Of a DNA stretch of 64,000 bases, positions 1-10,639 are shown piece after piece. The notes under the pieces are model-generated. The model saw nothing but the letters and a program-made list of their open reading frames with translations, was not told the origin of the DNA and did no database searches. The translations under genes and the position numbers were made by a program. Positions within the stretch are counted from its first letter, which is position 1; the number at the start of each line of letters is the position of its first letter. This stretch comes from Nematopogon swammerdamellus (lineage: Eukaryota; Arthropoda; Insecta; Lepidoptera; Adelidae): contig OX336345.1 in the NCBI GenBank assembly GCA_946902875.1, forward strand, positions 21,855,395 through 21,919,394, in the 5' to 3' direction.

Positions 1-690
1 TAGTACGTAATGAATAGTTTTAAGGTTACTCCTAGACTGTACTGTTTCTATAGCCCTTTCAGTGAATTTTTGTTCAGATTACATTAAAACTGATGAATTT
101 TTTTAAAATCACTGTGAAAAAAAAAGTACTACCGGAGATTTGCCCATGCCCTTAAAAACTACCTATACATATCACAATTCTCCAGACCAAAAATTGTAGT
201 GGTGTAATAATTGTAACATATTCAAAATTAACATCATTTGTACAAAGTCACTGCAATAAAAAGTGACGATTACCTTAATTTTTAAAATCTTATTTTTTTC
301 ACAACGTTAGTTCAACTACAATTTCACATTATTCACAAACCTGTCTCTAACAGCGCTAGTCTACACATAAAAACTATTTATTAATGTTAAAAAAAATTTT
401 TTTTTTTTTTATTAAGGTAATCGTCACTTTTTATTGTAGTGACTTTGTACACATTATGTTAATTTTGAATATGTTACAATTATTACACCACTACAATTTT
501 TGGTCTGGAGAATTGTGATATGTATAGGTAGTTTTTAAGGGCATGGGCAAATCTCCGGTAGTACTTTTTTTTTCACAGTGATTTTTCAAAAATTCATCTG
601 TTTTAATGTAATCTGAACAAAAATTCACTCAAAGGGCTATAGAAACAGTACAGTCTAGGAGTAAACCTTAAAACTATTCATTACGTACTA
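1..690. mobile_element. Foldback/MITE-like inverted repeat
   Basis: The sequence from 1 to about 279 is repeated in reverse complement at about 411-690, with a T/A-rich loop between. The right arm ends in ATTCATTACGTACTA, which mirrors the first bases of the window, so the element may extend left of the window. There is no coding capacity. The arms differ at only a few positions, so the element looks fairly young. Family not recognised. Confidence 0.85.
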
Positions 691-980
691 GCTACATGTC
701 TCCTCTACTTCCATACCAATTTTCATTCGATTTTGTGGAATAGATATCCAACTAGAGCGGTTAATGTGACTAAAATAGAGAAATTTCAAAAAAAGTTTAA
801 AAAAATCATAACTTCTAAACTATTGATTTTCGCGGAACTAATGTTGTTTTTAAATGAGTCAACATGATGTCCTCCATCTAAAAAAAATGTTTGGACTACT
901 ATAACTGGGCCACCCTGTATATCACTGCTGATATCACCATTTTGTAGCTGATGTTGCCAAAAGTGTCAGTTTCCATAAAA
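691..980 (+). other. Repeat-like non-coding stretch with a weak SINE-A tail
   Basis: No gene is visible. The stretch ends near 920-978 with a diverged version of the SINE-A tail (CTGATATCACC ... GTCAGTTTCCATAAAA) that recurs throughout the window. Confidence 0.4.
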
Positions 981-1436
981 GAAGATGGCATTAAAAAAAT
1001 TAGTCTCCCTTACACTCGACAACGGTAAACGAACGGACATAACAAGTTTTTAATGTAGCCAAACAGAAGTTCCAAGGCTCCATATCCGCGCAGTTACACG
1101 CTCTTTGACCTCGGCATTACAAGTTCAAGTCTAGACTTCCAAATTTTCAAGACGCTCCCAACTTGGGCACACTTTGTCGGGGATAATTTCATTCCCAACT
1201 CACTCCGGGGCTCCGGGTCACTATAACCAGATGGGAAGGGGAGTCAAGTGACACTGAGGTGTGAGAAATGTGTGTATGGTAATTCGAAGCAATTTTATCA
1301 TTGAAGTAAACTAAAGCACTTTATGTAAAATACCTATGATGTAAAAAACTCAAAGACAAAATATGGCTTTTTAGTGCATACATCGTACATTAAATAAAAT
1401 GTTGAGCCAAAGTTCTTTGTCGTATTGAACACGAAC

Positions 1437-1610
1437 AGATAGATAGATAATACTCGTATAAGCTCCAAAACATTTTACAGTAACAAACAATAAGTAAATT
1501 ACATGAATTTAGTAATTTAAATAAACAATAAGGAATTTACATGAGGGGCAAAGGCGGACTTGTCCCTTACATACAGGGATTTCTCCCAGTCAACCTTTGA
1601 ATGTATATTG
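1437..1610 (-). mobile_element. LINE/RTE-like 3' end with (ATCT)n tail
   Basis: Read on the minus strand, this matches the plus-strand copy at 36980-37115: AAAGGTTGACTGGGAGAAAT followed by GGACAAGTCCGCCTTTGCC and a short (TATC)n tail. Two copies ending in the same tetranucleotide tail support a retroelement 3' end. The clade is not certain. Confidence 0.6.
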
Positions 1611-1953
1611 AGTCGTATATTGTGAGATATAAGTAGGTATTAGCAAAATAATTTAGTGCGGAAATGTAAAATATAATACAAGGAATATAACTATGATCAA
1701 CTTTAATATACTACATGTAAGTACGTAGTAGTTAATGGTGCGAGAAGACTGCTGCTGCTTGTTGTAGAATTAAACTGTGCTACCGAATCTTCAGGTTCAG
1801 CTCACTACGAATTTCTCCTGAGAGTTTTTTTTCCGGATGGTAATTTGATTATGTAGGATCTAGCTAGGAGTAGATATTGAATGTGTCTATGATTTTTGCT
1901 GAATCCCAACGTCTGTGTTTTTATAATTTGCAATTTGTAATTTATACTTTTAA

Positions 1954-2412
1954 TTAACTGACGAGCAAGCCCAAGCGGCCGCCTCGGCTACTACTAACTC
2001 TGTACCAACCCCGGCTACTTCTATCCCTTCACCAGCCCCGGTTACTCCTATCCTTGATCCAGCCACGGCTACACCTATCCGTGGACCAGCCCCGGCCACT
2101 TCTATCCCTGCACCAGCCCCGGTTACTCCTATTCTTGGTCCAGCCCCGGCTACTCCTATCCCTGCACAAGCCCCGGCTACTTCTATCCCTGAACCAGCCC
2201 CAGTTACTCCAATCCTTGGAACAGCCCCGGTTACTCCTATCCGTGGACCAGCCCCGGCTACTCCTATCCTTGCACCAGCCCCGGCTACTTCTATCCCTGA
2301 ACCAGCCCCAGTTACTCCAATCCGTGGAACAGCCCCGGCTATTCCTATCCGTGGAACAGCCCCGGCTACTCCTATTCGTGGAACAGCCCCGGATACTCCT
2401 GCTGCTGACTAA
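1954..2412 (+). CDS. Candidate proline-rich terminal exon (27-bp repeats), hypothetical
   Basis: This frame is open from a stop at 1951 to TAA at 2410-2412, about 152 codons. It encodes a short QAQAAASATT-type lead-in and then about 14 copies of a nine-residue unit like PIPAPAPAT, alternating with PIRGTAPAT variants. It has no ATG, so a real gene would need a splice acceptor (possible AG near 1964-1968) and upstream exons outside or not recognised here. Because the repeat unit is 27 bp, the other forward frames are also long and open: the frame of 2054-2428 reads leucine/glutamine-rich repeats. Openness is therefore weak evidence. The Pro/Ala/Thr frame is the more protein-like, as in secreted low-complexity proteins. 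Equally it may be a non-coding minisatellite. Confidence 0.3.
   Translation, partial: LTDEQAQAAASATTNSVPTPATSIPSPAPVTPILDPATATPIRGPAPATSIPAPAPVTPILGPAPATPIPAQAPATSIPEPAPVTPILGTAPVTPIRGPAPATPILAPAPATSIPEPAPVTPIRGTAPAIPIRGTAPATPIRGTAPDTPAAD
1985..2412 (+). repeat. 27-bp minisatellite, about 14-15 copies
   Basis: Tandem units of the type CCTATCCCTGCACCAGCCC plus GGCTACT are spaced 27 bp apart. Units alternate between GCACCAG, GAACCAG, GGACCAG and GGAACAG versions, so the array evolved by duplication of small groups of units. Confidence 0.9.
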
Positions 2413-3216
2413 ATCAAGATTCCCCTGATCAGCAGAATGGTAATGTGGTCACTACCAGAAGTTGAAGAATTGTTACACCTGCACGACTGAACCTTTAATG
2501 TGAAATGCTCATTATTGATTTTATTACGTGTGTGTGAATTCACATTTTGGTTCGGAAAGGATGATGTCAGGCAGACTAATGTTCAAAACTATCGGTTTTG
2601 ACAGCCGTCGTACTGTTTCTATGTATATGATTAAAATTATTCAATATCACTTAAGTTTACACTGACAGGTACCACCTAGGCAATGCACCTAGGTATGCGA
2701 CATTGGAAGACTTAAGCCTCTTCCACTCATAGTGACGTCATGCGCTAGGCGGAATGGGGAGCGGGGACAGGGACGCCGCCACCTCGTTTCCTCTTTAGGC
2801 AGTTTCCTCTTTACTAGAGCGGGATGGAATCGCCACAAGGCGCTTACGATAAAACAAAGCGAAGGCGAATAACGCGCAAATCTTTTTTTATTTTAATAAG
2901 TACGAAAATTTTTAGCGTTGTGCCTTTTTTAAATTATGGTTCACTAAAGAAAAAAAAATTGTATTTGAAATTTTTTTTTATAAAAAATGTACATTAATTC
3001 TTTATATTTTTACAATAGAAATTGCTGTAAAAATGGAGGAATATTTGTATTTTTTTTATCGAGCGAAGTTAAAAACTTGCTGTTTCAACGTTTTGGTTCA
3101 TTAAAGAAAACTTAGGATTGAAAACCTATGTAGAACATTCCCTGTACTTATCTTTAACTTTTCATAATACAGGTACAGATGACCCGAGGAGTAGAGACTT
3201 AAGTATAGTGACAGGA
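2413..3216. other. No recognisable gene
   Basis: Mostly AT-rich sequence with a short GC-rich patch at about 2750-2830. Nothing recognised. Confidence 0.4.
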
Positions 3217-3804
3217 TTATGTGGCTGAGGTTAAAAATACTAGATCAAAGGCAATTTCACCCTCGGGGTGGTGGCAACCGAACTTTAGTCGACCTAGTTG
3301 TAATGTTTGACGGTAGTTTGTAACTTTTAATATACGCACTGCAATTTTTCTGTAACGGAAATACTCACTCGCGTTAAACGCTTGAAGAAGAAACGAGGCT
3401 TTGTATTTGCTCTGCATATATATTTTTCTGGCGACGAGGATAAAACAAAACGAATAAGTAGTTGTTTGCAGGTTGTGTGTGACAATGTCGGTTGGTAAGA
3501 TCGGAGAATGTACTGGAGTGAGTTTTGGACTTGGAGCGAGAGCCGGCGATACATGTGGAGGCGATAACGGCTCCCTACTCGGTGTCTGTGAAGCGGGTAC
3601 TTCGTTGTGTAGTGGTTCCTCCGGCGGGAGGGCTACGTCAGAGTATTGAGCCCGCCTACGAATCTGATCTATGTGCCGTTTAACGGTGTGCCCGTCTTCC
3701 TGTCTCACGATATAGTTGCGAGAACCGAGCCGATCCAGTACCTGTCCCCCTTGCCATTTATCTCTCCTGCCATAATTTCTTGACCATACCCGGACGTGGG
3801 CCAT
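3217..3804 (-). mobile_element. Ty3/gypsy-like pol C-terminal remnant
   Basis: The minus-strand ORF begins with WSRNYGRRDKWQGGQVLD and continues to VRQEDGHTVKRHIDQIRRR. This matches the pattern of the small domain after the integrase core in Ty3/gypsy pol: a basic RNY segment, a W, and an EDG...RHxDQ motif near the end of pol. A Pro/Ser-rich tail follows at about residues 55-105. The ORF start at 3804 is not a true start, and integrase core, RT and gag are absent, so only the 3' end of pol survives. The last about 85 codons (3217-3470) have no family signal and may be LTR or flank; TGGCGACGAGG at 3430-3440 resembles sequence next to an LTR. Confident as a retroelement fragment, less so on lineage. 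Confidence 0.65.
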
Positions 3805-3824
3805 TTATACAATATTAGGGAATT

Positions 3825-3972
3825 TGTTTTATGCAATTCGGTATTGGTGGCGAGTCAGAGTGGTCAAAGTAGATGCTTCTAGATGGTGCCATATCGGACA
3901 CTTCCCTTTTGATTGCTGGCTATGCCAAACTAGAGGAGAACACAGCAGTGCCGTTCTGCCTTATTCACGGCT
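3825..3972 (-). mobile_element. SINE-B fragment (diverged)
   Basis: Matches the SINE-B 3' half in reverse orientation: ATGCAATTCGGTATTGGTGG at the left, then TTGCTGGCTATGCCAAACTAG and GAGGAGAACACA. It is more diverged than the copies at 31938, 40863 and 57553. Confidence 0.7.
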
Positions 3973-4009
3973 CAGTGTAGAAGTAAGTTCGTTATCAAAT
4001 GGTAAATAG

Positions 4010-4574
4010 CGCCTGTAAATCATCTTAGACTTGGCTGTCGTTTTTGCCGCCGCGACGCGACGCCCGCGCACCCTCGTCAACTTGTCTGATATCTAAATGG
4101 TAGCGATATCTAAATTCAGCGTTCTAGTGGCCGGCCAACCAGAGGCAGCCGCGGTCAGAGGATTACTATGTAAAATTTCAGCGCGCGGCAGCCCCGTTGA
4201 ACATGTCAAATGGCAGTCAGTTACTGTCAAAAATAAAAAAAGTAAGTAAGTTGTAAGTGTTTCATGTGTTAAATATTAAAGAAAATATAAAAAAGTAATA
4301 CAATTAACTAAATAATTAAAAACCTACCTAACAAACATTCAAATAACTTTTAAAAGGGGCGTATTCAAAAGTTTCCAGAATGCTTGCGGCATTACCCCGC
4401 TGGATGACAAGGCTTACCAAGGAATACCCTTTGAATAAAGGAAATTAATAATCTTAAATTAATGATGATTAAGTAAAAGAATGATTTCGATTGCTATCAG
4501 AATATAGGAACTTACTGTAGCTAGAATATTATTATTCATGCTTTGGTGCATTGTTTAAACCGACATGTTTTAGC
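4010..4574. other. No recognisable gene
   Basis: Unique-looking sequence, with a GC-rich patch at 4040-4200 followed by AT-rich DNA. No ORF or repeat family recognised. Confidence 0.4.
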
Positions 4575-4650
4575 CGTGCTATGGGCTGACATCACGGATT
4601 TTGTAGGTGATGTAGCCAACTTTGTCAGTTTCCATAAAAAAAAAAAAAAA
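4575..4650 (+). mobile_element. SINE-A 3' tail
   Basis: GCTATGGGCTGACATCACGG through GTCAGTTTCCATAAAA and poly-A is the 3' end shared by all SINE-A copies. The body is missing. Confidence 0.75.
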
Positions 4651-4689
4651 TAAAAAATAAATCTATTGTTTATTGTTGCTAAAGTATTA

Positions 4690-4790
4690 TTATGGCCGTA
4701 AGACTTCGCTCGAACTTGTCACAATTGGTTCTATCCTGTTCGATTGCATCCATGAAGAAGAACCGACAAGGAACTTCGCAGGTGTTTTTC
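4690..4790 (+). mobile_element. Repeat family G fragment
   Basis: CTCGAACTTGTCACAATTGG ... GAAGAAGAACCGACAAGGAAC recurs at 24280-24400 (plus), 18015-18140 and 38560-38700 (minus). It is probably the end of an unidentified retroelement. Confidence 0.6.
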
Positions 4791-5081
4791 TTTTTTCTTT
4801 TTTTCGACCCATAGTTAAGTCTTTTCATTTATTTTACCCTATCTGATTGAGTTTCATTTGAACCGAGTTTGACAGTACCCAGTTTTATTATTTACATTAT
4901 ATTTACTTTTTTAAAGTTCAGATTTTTTTCAGTCGCACGCTTTTTTAAGTAATATCTCTGCGTGGTATTCGTCTGGTGACACATTTTAGCTTGCTAAGTA
5001 TTGTCTATTGTCTCCGTAGTTTGCGTTGGAAACGGCGGTGAAGATTGTATAGGTATGTAGATTTTATAAATATAGATATAC

Positions 5082-5262
5082 TAGCTGTGCCCGGGACTTC
5101 GTCCGCGTGGACTTGTCAGGACGCCATCTACCGGGTTCAATTGTACTTTTAAACCATCCAGGGACCCACTCAAATATACACACAAAATTTCATCCAAATC
5201 GGTCCAGCCGTTTAGGAGGATTTAGGTGACAAACACACGTACAGAAGAATTATATATATAAA
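5082..5262 (+). mobile_element. RTE-like repeat (CTAGCTGTGCCCG family)
   Basis: Begins ACTAGCTGTGCCCGGGACTT and contains AAATTTCATCCAAATCGGTC and CAGCCGTTTAGGAGG. This is a very common arthropod interspersed repeat. Related openings occur at 11198 and 43373. Confidence 0.75.
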
Positions 5263-5439
5263 GAAGATAGATAGATATTATCAATATAGAACTCTTCCCT
5301 TACCCCTTACTATAATAATGATAATAAAATGTATGCCATTTATTGTTTGGCAAGGGTGGGCTTATTGCCTTATGCCATTTCCTCCAGCCAACCCGATGGA
5401 CCTATTTTTACATGGAATCCGAACCATGGAGCAGCGGGA

Positions 5440-5620
5440 GAAGGTATGCACGTAAATTTTTTTCTTAAAAAAAAACTCATGGGTCACGCCGCCGGTTGGA
5501 TTGGAACCTCGGACCTCTCGAAAGAGAAGCCGACCCCTAGACCACTCGCTCACTTACTAGGTGGTAGGCTCAAATTGGAGCCGACCGAATTGATACCACC
5601 GTACTGGACAAAAAATAGCC
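5440..5620. mobile_element. Rearranged SINE-B: inverted tRNA-like head joined to body
   Basis: On the minus strand 5440-5552 reads as the SINE-B head, with GAGCGAGTGGTC (A-box-like) and GGTTCCAATCC (B-box-like). At 5554 the sequence switches to the plus-strand SINE body TACTAGGTGGTAGGCTCAAA. Head and body are therefore in opposite orientations. Confidence 0.65.
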
Positions 5621-6129
5621 GCATAAGTAGCCTTGGATGTATTTTGCAGACCTGTCCGCCATACGGCTGGCGTGGCGCCTCTCTGAGTGGTGTTATTGGC
5701 TGCGTCTGATCTTCCATTGAACTTTTGGGCACAGCCACACATGGTGGCTGTCTATAAAAGAAAATCTGGGTTTCAAACCTCGGACATATCACCACTAGAC
5801 TATACGCCACTTCTGGAATAATATTTATGGTGATATCTTTGGGAGTTTCCGAATCGACCAGATGGAAGGCAAACTCGCATTTGAACTTGTAGGAGATCGC
5901 AAGAACGATCAAACTATTCTCTCTCTTATGCAACTGAACTGAACAAGACCATGGAAATTGTATAGGTAGAAACGCCATCCTAGCTAATAAATGAAGTTAT
6001 GTTTCTACGGTGTCCGGCCGGGGCGGCCGTCTAAAGTACGTCCATACACTTGTTTACTTTATTTTATTGTTTTGTGTTGTTCTTCTTCTTTGTTTGCTAC
6101 CCCTATAAGTGTTCATAATGAAGTCAGGT

Positions 6130-6210
6130 TAATTGGCAGAGATTGCCTTAGGCAATAAGTCCGCGTTTTGTACAATTTTGTATTGGAAAGCATAATAAAG
6201 TATATTCTAT
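6130..6210 (+). mobile_element. Retroelement 3' end beside the pentanucleotide satellite
   Basis: GATTGCCTTAGGCAATAAGT, then CCGCGTTTTGTAC and a degenerate AATAAAG, resemble insect LINE 3' ends. The AT-rich tail runs directly into the (TATTC)n array, which may have grown from it. Confidence 0.5.
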
Positions 6211-6221
6211 TCCCTTCTACT

Positions 6222-6585
6222 CTGCTCTGATCTATTCTATTCTATTCTATTCTATTCTATTCTATTCTATTCTATTCTATTCTATTCTATTCTATTCTAT
6301 TCTATTCTATTCTATTCTATTCTATTCTATTCTATTCTATTCTATTCTATTCTATTCTATTCTATTCTATTCTAGTCTATTCTATTCTATTCTATTCTAT
6401 TCTATTCTATTCTATTCTATTCTATTCTATTCTATTCTATTCTATTCTATTCTATTCTATTCTATTCTATTCTATTCTATTCCATTCCATTCCATTCCAT
6501 TCCATTCTATTCCATTCTATTCCATTCTATTCTATTCTATTCTATTCTATTCTATTCTATTCTATTCTATTCTATTCTATTCTAA
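6222..6585. repeat. (TCTAT)n pentanucleotide satellite, about 360 bp
   Basis: About 70 copies of TCTAT, with a subarray of TCCAT variants at about 6480-6530 and a single TCTAG near 6372. The imperfect subarray shows internal duplication of a mutant unit. Confidence 0.95.
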
Positions 6586-7489
6586 TATATCAATGAATAT
6601 CCTAATAACTCGTGAACCACTCTATCGCTTTACATACCGCTTTCACTGTTACATTCAGTCATTTCTCAAGACTATAACACACGTAAATCAGTTTTTCCAA
6701 GAAATTGGGAAAACTACTCATTGACGCGTCTGGGCACCGCCGTGCCCGGGCGTATTTCAACCAGCGAATCAGCCTGGCGATCCAGAGGGGGAACGTCGCT
6801 TCAGTCATGGGAACCATGCTTATAGTCCCTATGGACGACTATTTTTTTTTATTTAAAGTTAGATTGATTTTTTTATAGTGAATTTAGTTATTTTTAGGTC
6901 TACATTTAATTATTTTTGTTAATGTTGTGTGTTCAAAAATAAATTGAATTTAATATATGTGCACACCATTAGACAGATATTATTTTGTAATTCCGTCTTT
7001 GCCTCTTCTAGTTATGCATTTCCAAGGATAACGCATGAGCTATACCTTAGAAACTAGTTGGAAGTGCAGTACCGCTTAGATGTCATTCAACTTGGAGTAA
7101 CATAGCGCGTTTCAACCAACGACATTCTACTTTCTGGACGGGCCCTCGTCATACATTTTACCGGTAGAAAGGTGCGATTGGAGTTCTATATATTGCCAAT
7201 ATTTAAAACAGCGTAAGTGCGCGAGCGCCTCATACATCACGTTACGTTTCCGCTCTGTGAACGTCGATAGAGTAAGACGGTTAAATGGCAATTTGATACG
7301 TATAAAGGAGAGACAACGATTGGAGAGTGTGCTGAATGCTCACCAATGGCGCGCCTCAATTCGGTGCGTTATATGCCACTTCCCGATAATTTAATTCGTT
7401 GGTTTCAACAGTGCCAGCGGGCGTAGCAAGAAATGGCAAGAGGGCAAAATTAAAATATTCGCTCGTCTTATATCTCTTGCCGACTACGA

Positions 7490-7927
7490 CGGGCCGAAGG
7501 GCGACAGGATAGCCATCTCTCACCTTGGCACGATCCTTCCATCAAGTCATGTAGCAGGACCACCTGGCGGGTCTTCGCGCCTTACTTGCTGCTTGATAGT
7601 TATCATGTCCTAAATGTGGTGATCGGTGTTGTGCTGTAATTTACAAGAGTACCCATAAGGTGTCTAACGACGCCTACGGCCATTCGGTAGTACGCAGGGG
7701 TTGCGAATGCCATGCCGGCCTGACAGGTGCCTATTCACGCCTCTCTTGAAGGAGCCGAGACTATACTCGGGGGGAAATATGTGGGCAGGGAGAGCGTTCC
7801 AGAGTTTACCAGTTCTGTGTAGGAAAGATCTGCAGAACCGATTGGTACGCATCCGTGGTAAGTCCAGCGTATAGGAATGCAATCCCTGTCCAGTGCAAAG
7901 AGATTTTACGTCATTGGTCCAGTGCAC
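7490..7927 (-). mobile_element. LINE (CR1/Jockey-like) 3' end: RT C-terminus plus 3'UTR
   Basis: The minus-strand ORF at 7664-7927 carries YTLDLPRMRTNRFCRSFLH, then GKLWNALPAH and IFPPEYSLGSFKRGVN. This is the conserved WNxLP segment after the RT domain of CR1/Jockey-like LINEs. The 3'UTR runs to about 7490 and includes the piece seen again at 41700-41905. The 5' end is truncated at about 7927. Confidence 0.8.
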
Positions 7928-7997
7928 ATATTTGTTGTTATATCCGCCAAAATAATTATTCTATGAAAATGTCAAATGGCTAGCTATTACTATTCCA

Positions 7998-8140
7998 AAG
8001 ATAATCAAATCAAATCAAATCATTTTTATTAATTCAGGCACTTGTCCCATTGCACACACAACAAATTCAGATACACTAGAATAGCAATAATATAACAATT
8101 AGAGTAACAAGAATAATTATAAAAATATTACATAATAATA
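7998..8140 (-). mobile_element. LINE 3' terminus with (TTTGA)n tail
   Basis: AATCAAATCAAATCAAATCA at the left is the minus-strand tail of a LINE. The same kind of terminus (AAATTCAAATTCAAATCA) follows the RT fragment at 62456-63070. Confidence 0.55.
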
Positions 8141-8722
8141 ATTAGAAGAACCGGCGACGGTGCCGCCGTGCCCGCCGCTTCTTAAACTGAGACCTGCATC
8201 TTCTTCCACTCCTGCACGCCCACCATCCACGTCCAGCTCGCCTTCAAAAGAGGACGGCGGACCGTCGACACTGCCCTCGCCACAACATCCACGACGGGGA
8301 CGGTGTCCGGCACCGGCCGGCTTGGGGCCGTCGGGGTCCCGTACCCCACTTACAGCCCCCGCTGCCGGTGCCATAGTGCAACACCCTCGCGGCGCGCGCA
8401 CGATGAACAAGTTCACTTAAAGTGCTGCGTGTCGTCGCTCCGCAGTAAGTGGATACGGAGCTCTCCGAGATGGGGGTGGTGGTGGCCTACGTGTCTAGTA
8501 CCACCACCTATCGCTCGTAGCTTGCCGCGCGTCGTCTCGGAGAGCTCCGTAGCCACGGCCTGCACCCGCCGGCGTGCTTGGAGGCTTGCCTCCCGCCGCC
8601 GGCGTACATTACCGTTTTTATTTAGATTTTATATTAATTTTGTGTATTTTTATTACTTTTTGTAAAATGTATGTAAAATTAATATAATATATTTTAAAAA
8701 CGTGAAATAAAGAATAGAAGAA
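8140..8722 (+). mobile_element. GC-rich LINE-derived unit 1 with long hairpin and AATAAA
   Basis: A GC-rich stretch without a convincing ORF, ending in an AT-rich 3' tail with GTGAAATAAAG at about 8702. It parallels unit 2 (8770-9640) from CGGCTTGGGGCC (8318 against 9237) through the hairpin to the tail. The long overlapping ORFs here are Arg/Pro-rich on both strands, as expected from GC-rich DNA rather than a gene. Confidence 0.55.
8454..8551 (+). other. Long RNA-type hairpin in unit 1
   Basis: TACGGAGCTCTCCGAGA (8454-8470) pairs perfectly with 8535-8551. Inside it, GGTGGTGGT pairs with ACCACCACC. A second copy occurs at 9372-9469. Confidence 0.75.
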
Positions 8723-8769
8723 AAAGAGCTGTCAAACCGACATGTCGGAGAATATTTCTCTAGAAAATT

Positions 8770-9640
8770 TCTTTTAAAAGTTTTTGCCTGGGACGAACAA
8801 ACCGAGCTTCCGCCACGCGCGGACTCTTCTCCAGCGGCGCAGCGACCCGCACGGTTGGAGGCACCGTGCCGGCATCAACACCGCCGCCGCTCGGTGTCAC
8901 CGGTACTCCACCAGCTCGACATGCCTGGCGACCCGGGACGCGACGCGCGTGATGGAGAGCAGGCTCTGCGGCGAAGGCCGGCCGCCGCCGCGCTCGACTT
9001 CGACGCCGCCGCCGCCACCGCTCGCCCGCAGCAGCACTGCCTCCGCCCACCGCGTCGCCCGGCCTCCCCGCGCCCGGGTCGTCCAATACGAGAGCCGCCA
9101 TTCTTCTCGCACCACTACACGCACACCCTACCACCCAGCTCCACGCCGTCGGTGCATTTCATCGACGACTAAGATGGAGTGTTGACGTCGGCCGAGCCAC
9201 AAGAACTACGGTGAGGGCGGCGTCCACCACCGGCCAGCTTGGGGCCATCGGGACCTCGCGTCCCGTCTAGTGCCCCCGCTACCGGTGGTGTAGTGCACCC
9301 ATGAGGCGACGCGCGCGCGAAGATGACGTTTAACAGACCTGCGCGACGACGTCGCCGTGCAGTCCGGCGGATACGGAGCTCTCCGAGATGGGGGTGGTGG
9401 TGGCCTACGTGTCTAGTACCACCACCTATCGCTCGTAGCTTGCCTCGCGTCGTCCCGGAGAGCTCCGTAGCCACGGCCTGCACCCGCCGGCGTGCTTGGA
9501 GGCTTGTCTCCCGCCGCCGGCGGTATTACCGTATTTAATTTTTATATTAATTTTGTGTATTTTTATTACTTTTTTGTATAATATATATAAAATTAATGTA
9601 AAATTTTCAATATGTGAAATAAAGGAAAATGATAATAATA
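8770..9640 (+). mobile_element. GC-rich LINE-derived unit 2 with the same hairpin and tail
   Basis: The second half (9235-9630) repeats unit 1 closely, including the hairpin (9372-9388 with 9453-9469, one mismatch) and the tail ending GTGAAATAAAGG. The first half is GC-rich with only low-complexity ORFs. Unit 3 begins immediately after it. Confidence 0.55.
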
Positions 9641-10190
9641 AATATATCCACCGCCAGTTCTCGAGAACGGTCATGTCACACTCTACTGGGACCGGTCCAT
9701 TATTACAGATAGGACTATTCTTGCGAATAGACCTGATGTTGTGATAGTGGACCGGGAGGCGAGGCGTGCAACGCTCGTCGATATCGCCGTGCCGCACGAT
9801 GGTAACCTCGTCAGTAAGGAAGCAGAGAAGATGCTGAAGTATCTGGATCTGCAGCACGAGGTTACCAAAATGTGGCCCGTCGACTCGACGATCGTTGTGC
9901 CCATAGTCGTATCAGCGCATGGGCTGATAGCGAAGAGCCTCGATGACCACCTTAAGAGGCTCTCGCTGAGTGGTTGGGTCAAGGGCCAGATCCAGAAGGC
10001 AGCCCTGCTCGACACTGCACGCATCGTCCGGAGGTTCCTCTCTTTGGGACCCGACCATCGGTAGCCTGGGCTCGCCCCGCCGCCGGTGGTGGAAACTCCG
10101 TTTGTTTTTATATTAATTTTAGGTTTTAATTAAAAAAAAAAAAATGTAAAATTTGTATAAAAAGAAATGTGGAAATAAATGGATAAAATA
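9641..10190 (+). mobile_element. LINE ORF C-terminus with RPD-type endonuclease motif, plus 3'UTR
   Basis: The frame of 9741-10064, open further upstream, encodes RPDVVIVDREARRATLVDIAV then KEAEKMLKYLDL and KMWPVDSTIVVPIVV. The RPD followed by a D-containing beta strand is the pattern of the C-terminal restriction-like endonuclease in R2/R4/CRE-type LINEs. About 120 residues survive; RT is absent, so the copy is 5' truncated. The stop at 10062 is followed by GCCCCGCCGCCGGTGG, an AT-rich 3'UTR and AATAAA at about 10173. A second copy lies at 45361-45600 (minus). Confidence 0.65.
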
Positions 10191-10539
10191 ATAAAAATAT
10201 TAAAACAAAATTTGTTTAATATAATAATTTAATATGAATTAATTAAAAATAAAAAAAATAAAAAATGCATCTTCAGTCATACATAAGTAAAATTTTCTTT
10301 AATAAAAATATAAAAATAATAATAATAATGCCTAATACTTAATAATTTATTTATTTATTTTAAAAATTCATAATAACTAATGTACATGCCAACATTTTCA
10401 ATAATAACATTTTGCTCGCTGGTCATGACGCGACCAAGAAATGCCGCCTTCAGCACTCCAAAGAAGTCATCGATCCTGTTCTCGGCGAACATGCCAGATG
10501 CACTACACCTCCACGGCAAACCCAGCATGCACCGCAATA

Positions 10540-10632
10540 AACCCGTCGGAGACGGACGTACGGACGTACAGACATACAGACGCTGTAGGCTTTGTAATAG
10601 GCTTACGTACGGGCATGCGGAAACCTAAAAAT
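10540..10632 (+). mobile_element. Repeat D fragment (TACGGAACCCT family)
   Basis: Runs of GGACGTACGGACGTACAGAC, then GGCTTTGTAATAGG and a diverged terminal GGAAACCTAAAAA match the 3' part of repeat D. Confidence 0.6.
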
Positions 10633-10639
10633 TACATCT

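Noticed and set aside
2054..2428. Leucine/glutamine-rich ORF of 124 residues
   Set aside because: It is an alternative frame of the 27-bp repeat. The repeat length keeps several frames open at once.
8117..9538. Several Arg/Pro/Ala-rich ORFs on both strands
   Set aside because: They overlap in many frames in GC-rich repeated DNA and carry no domains. They reflect base composition.
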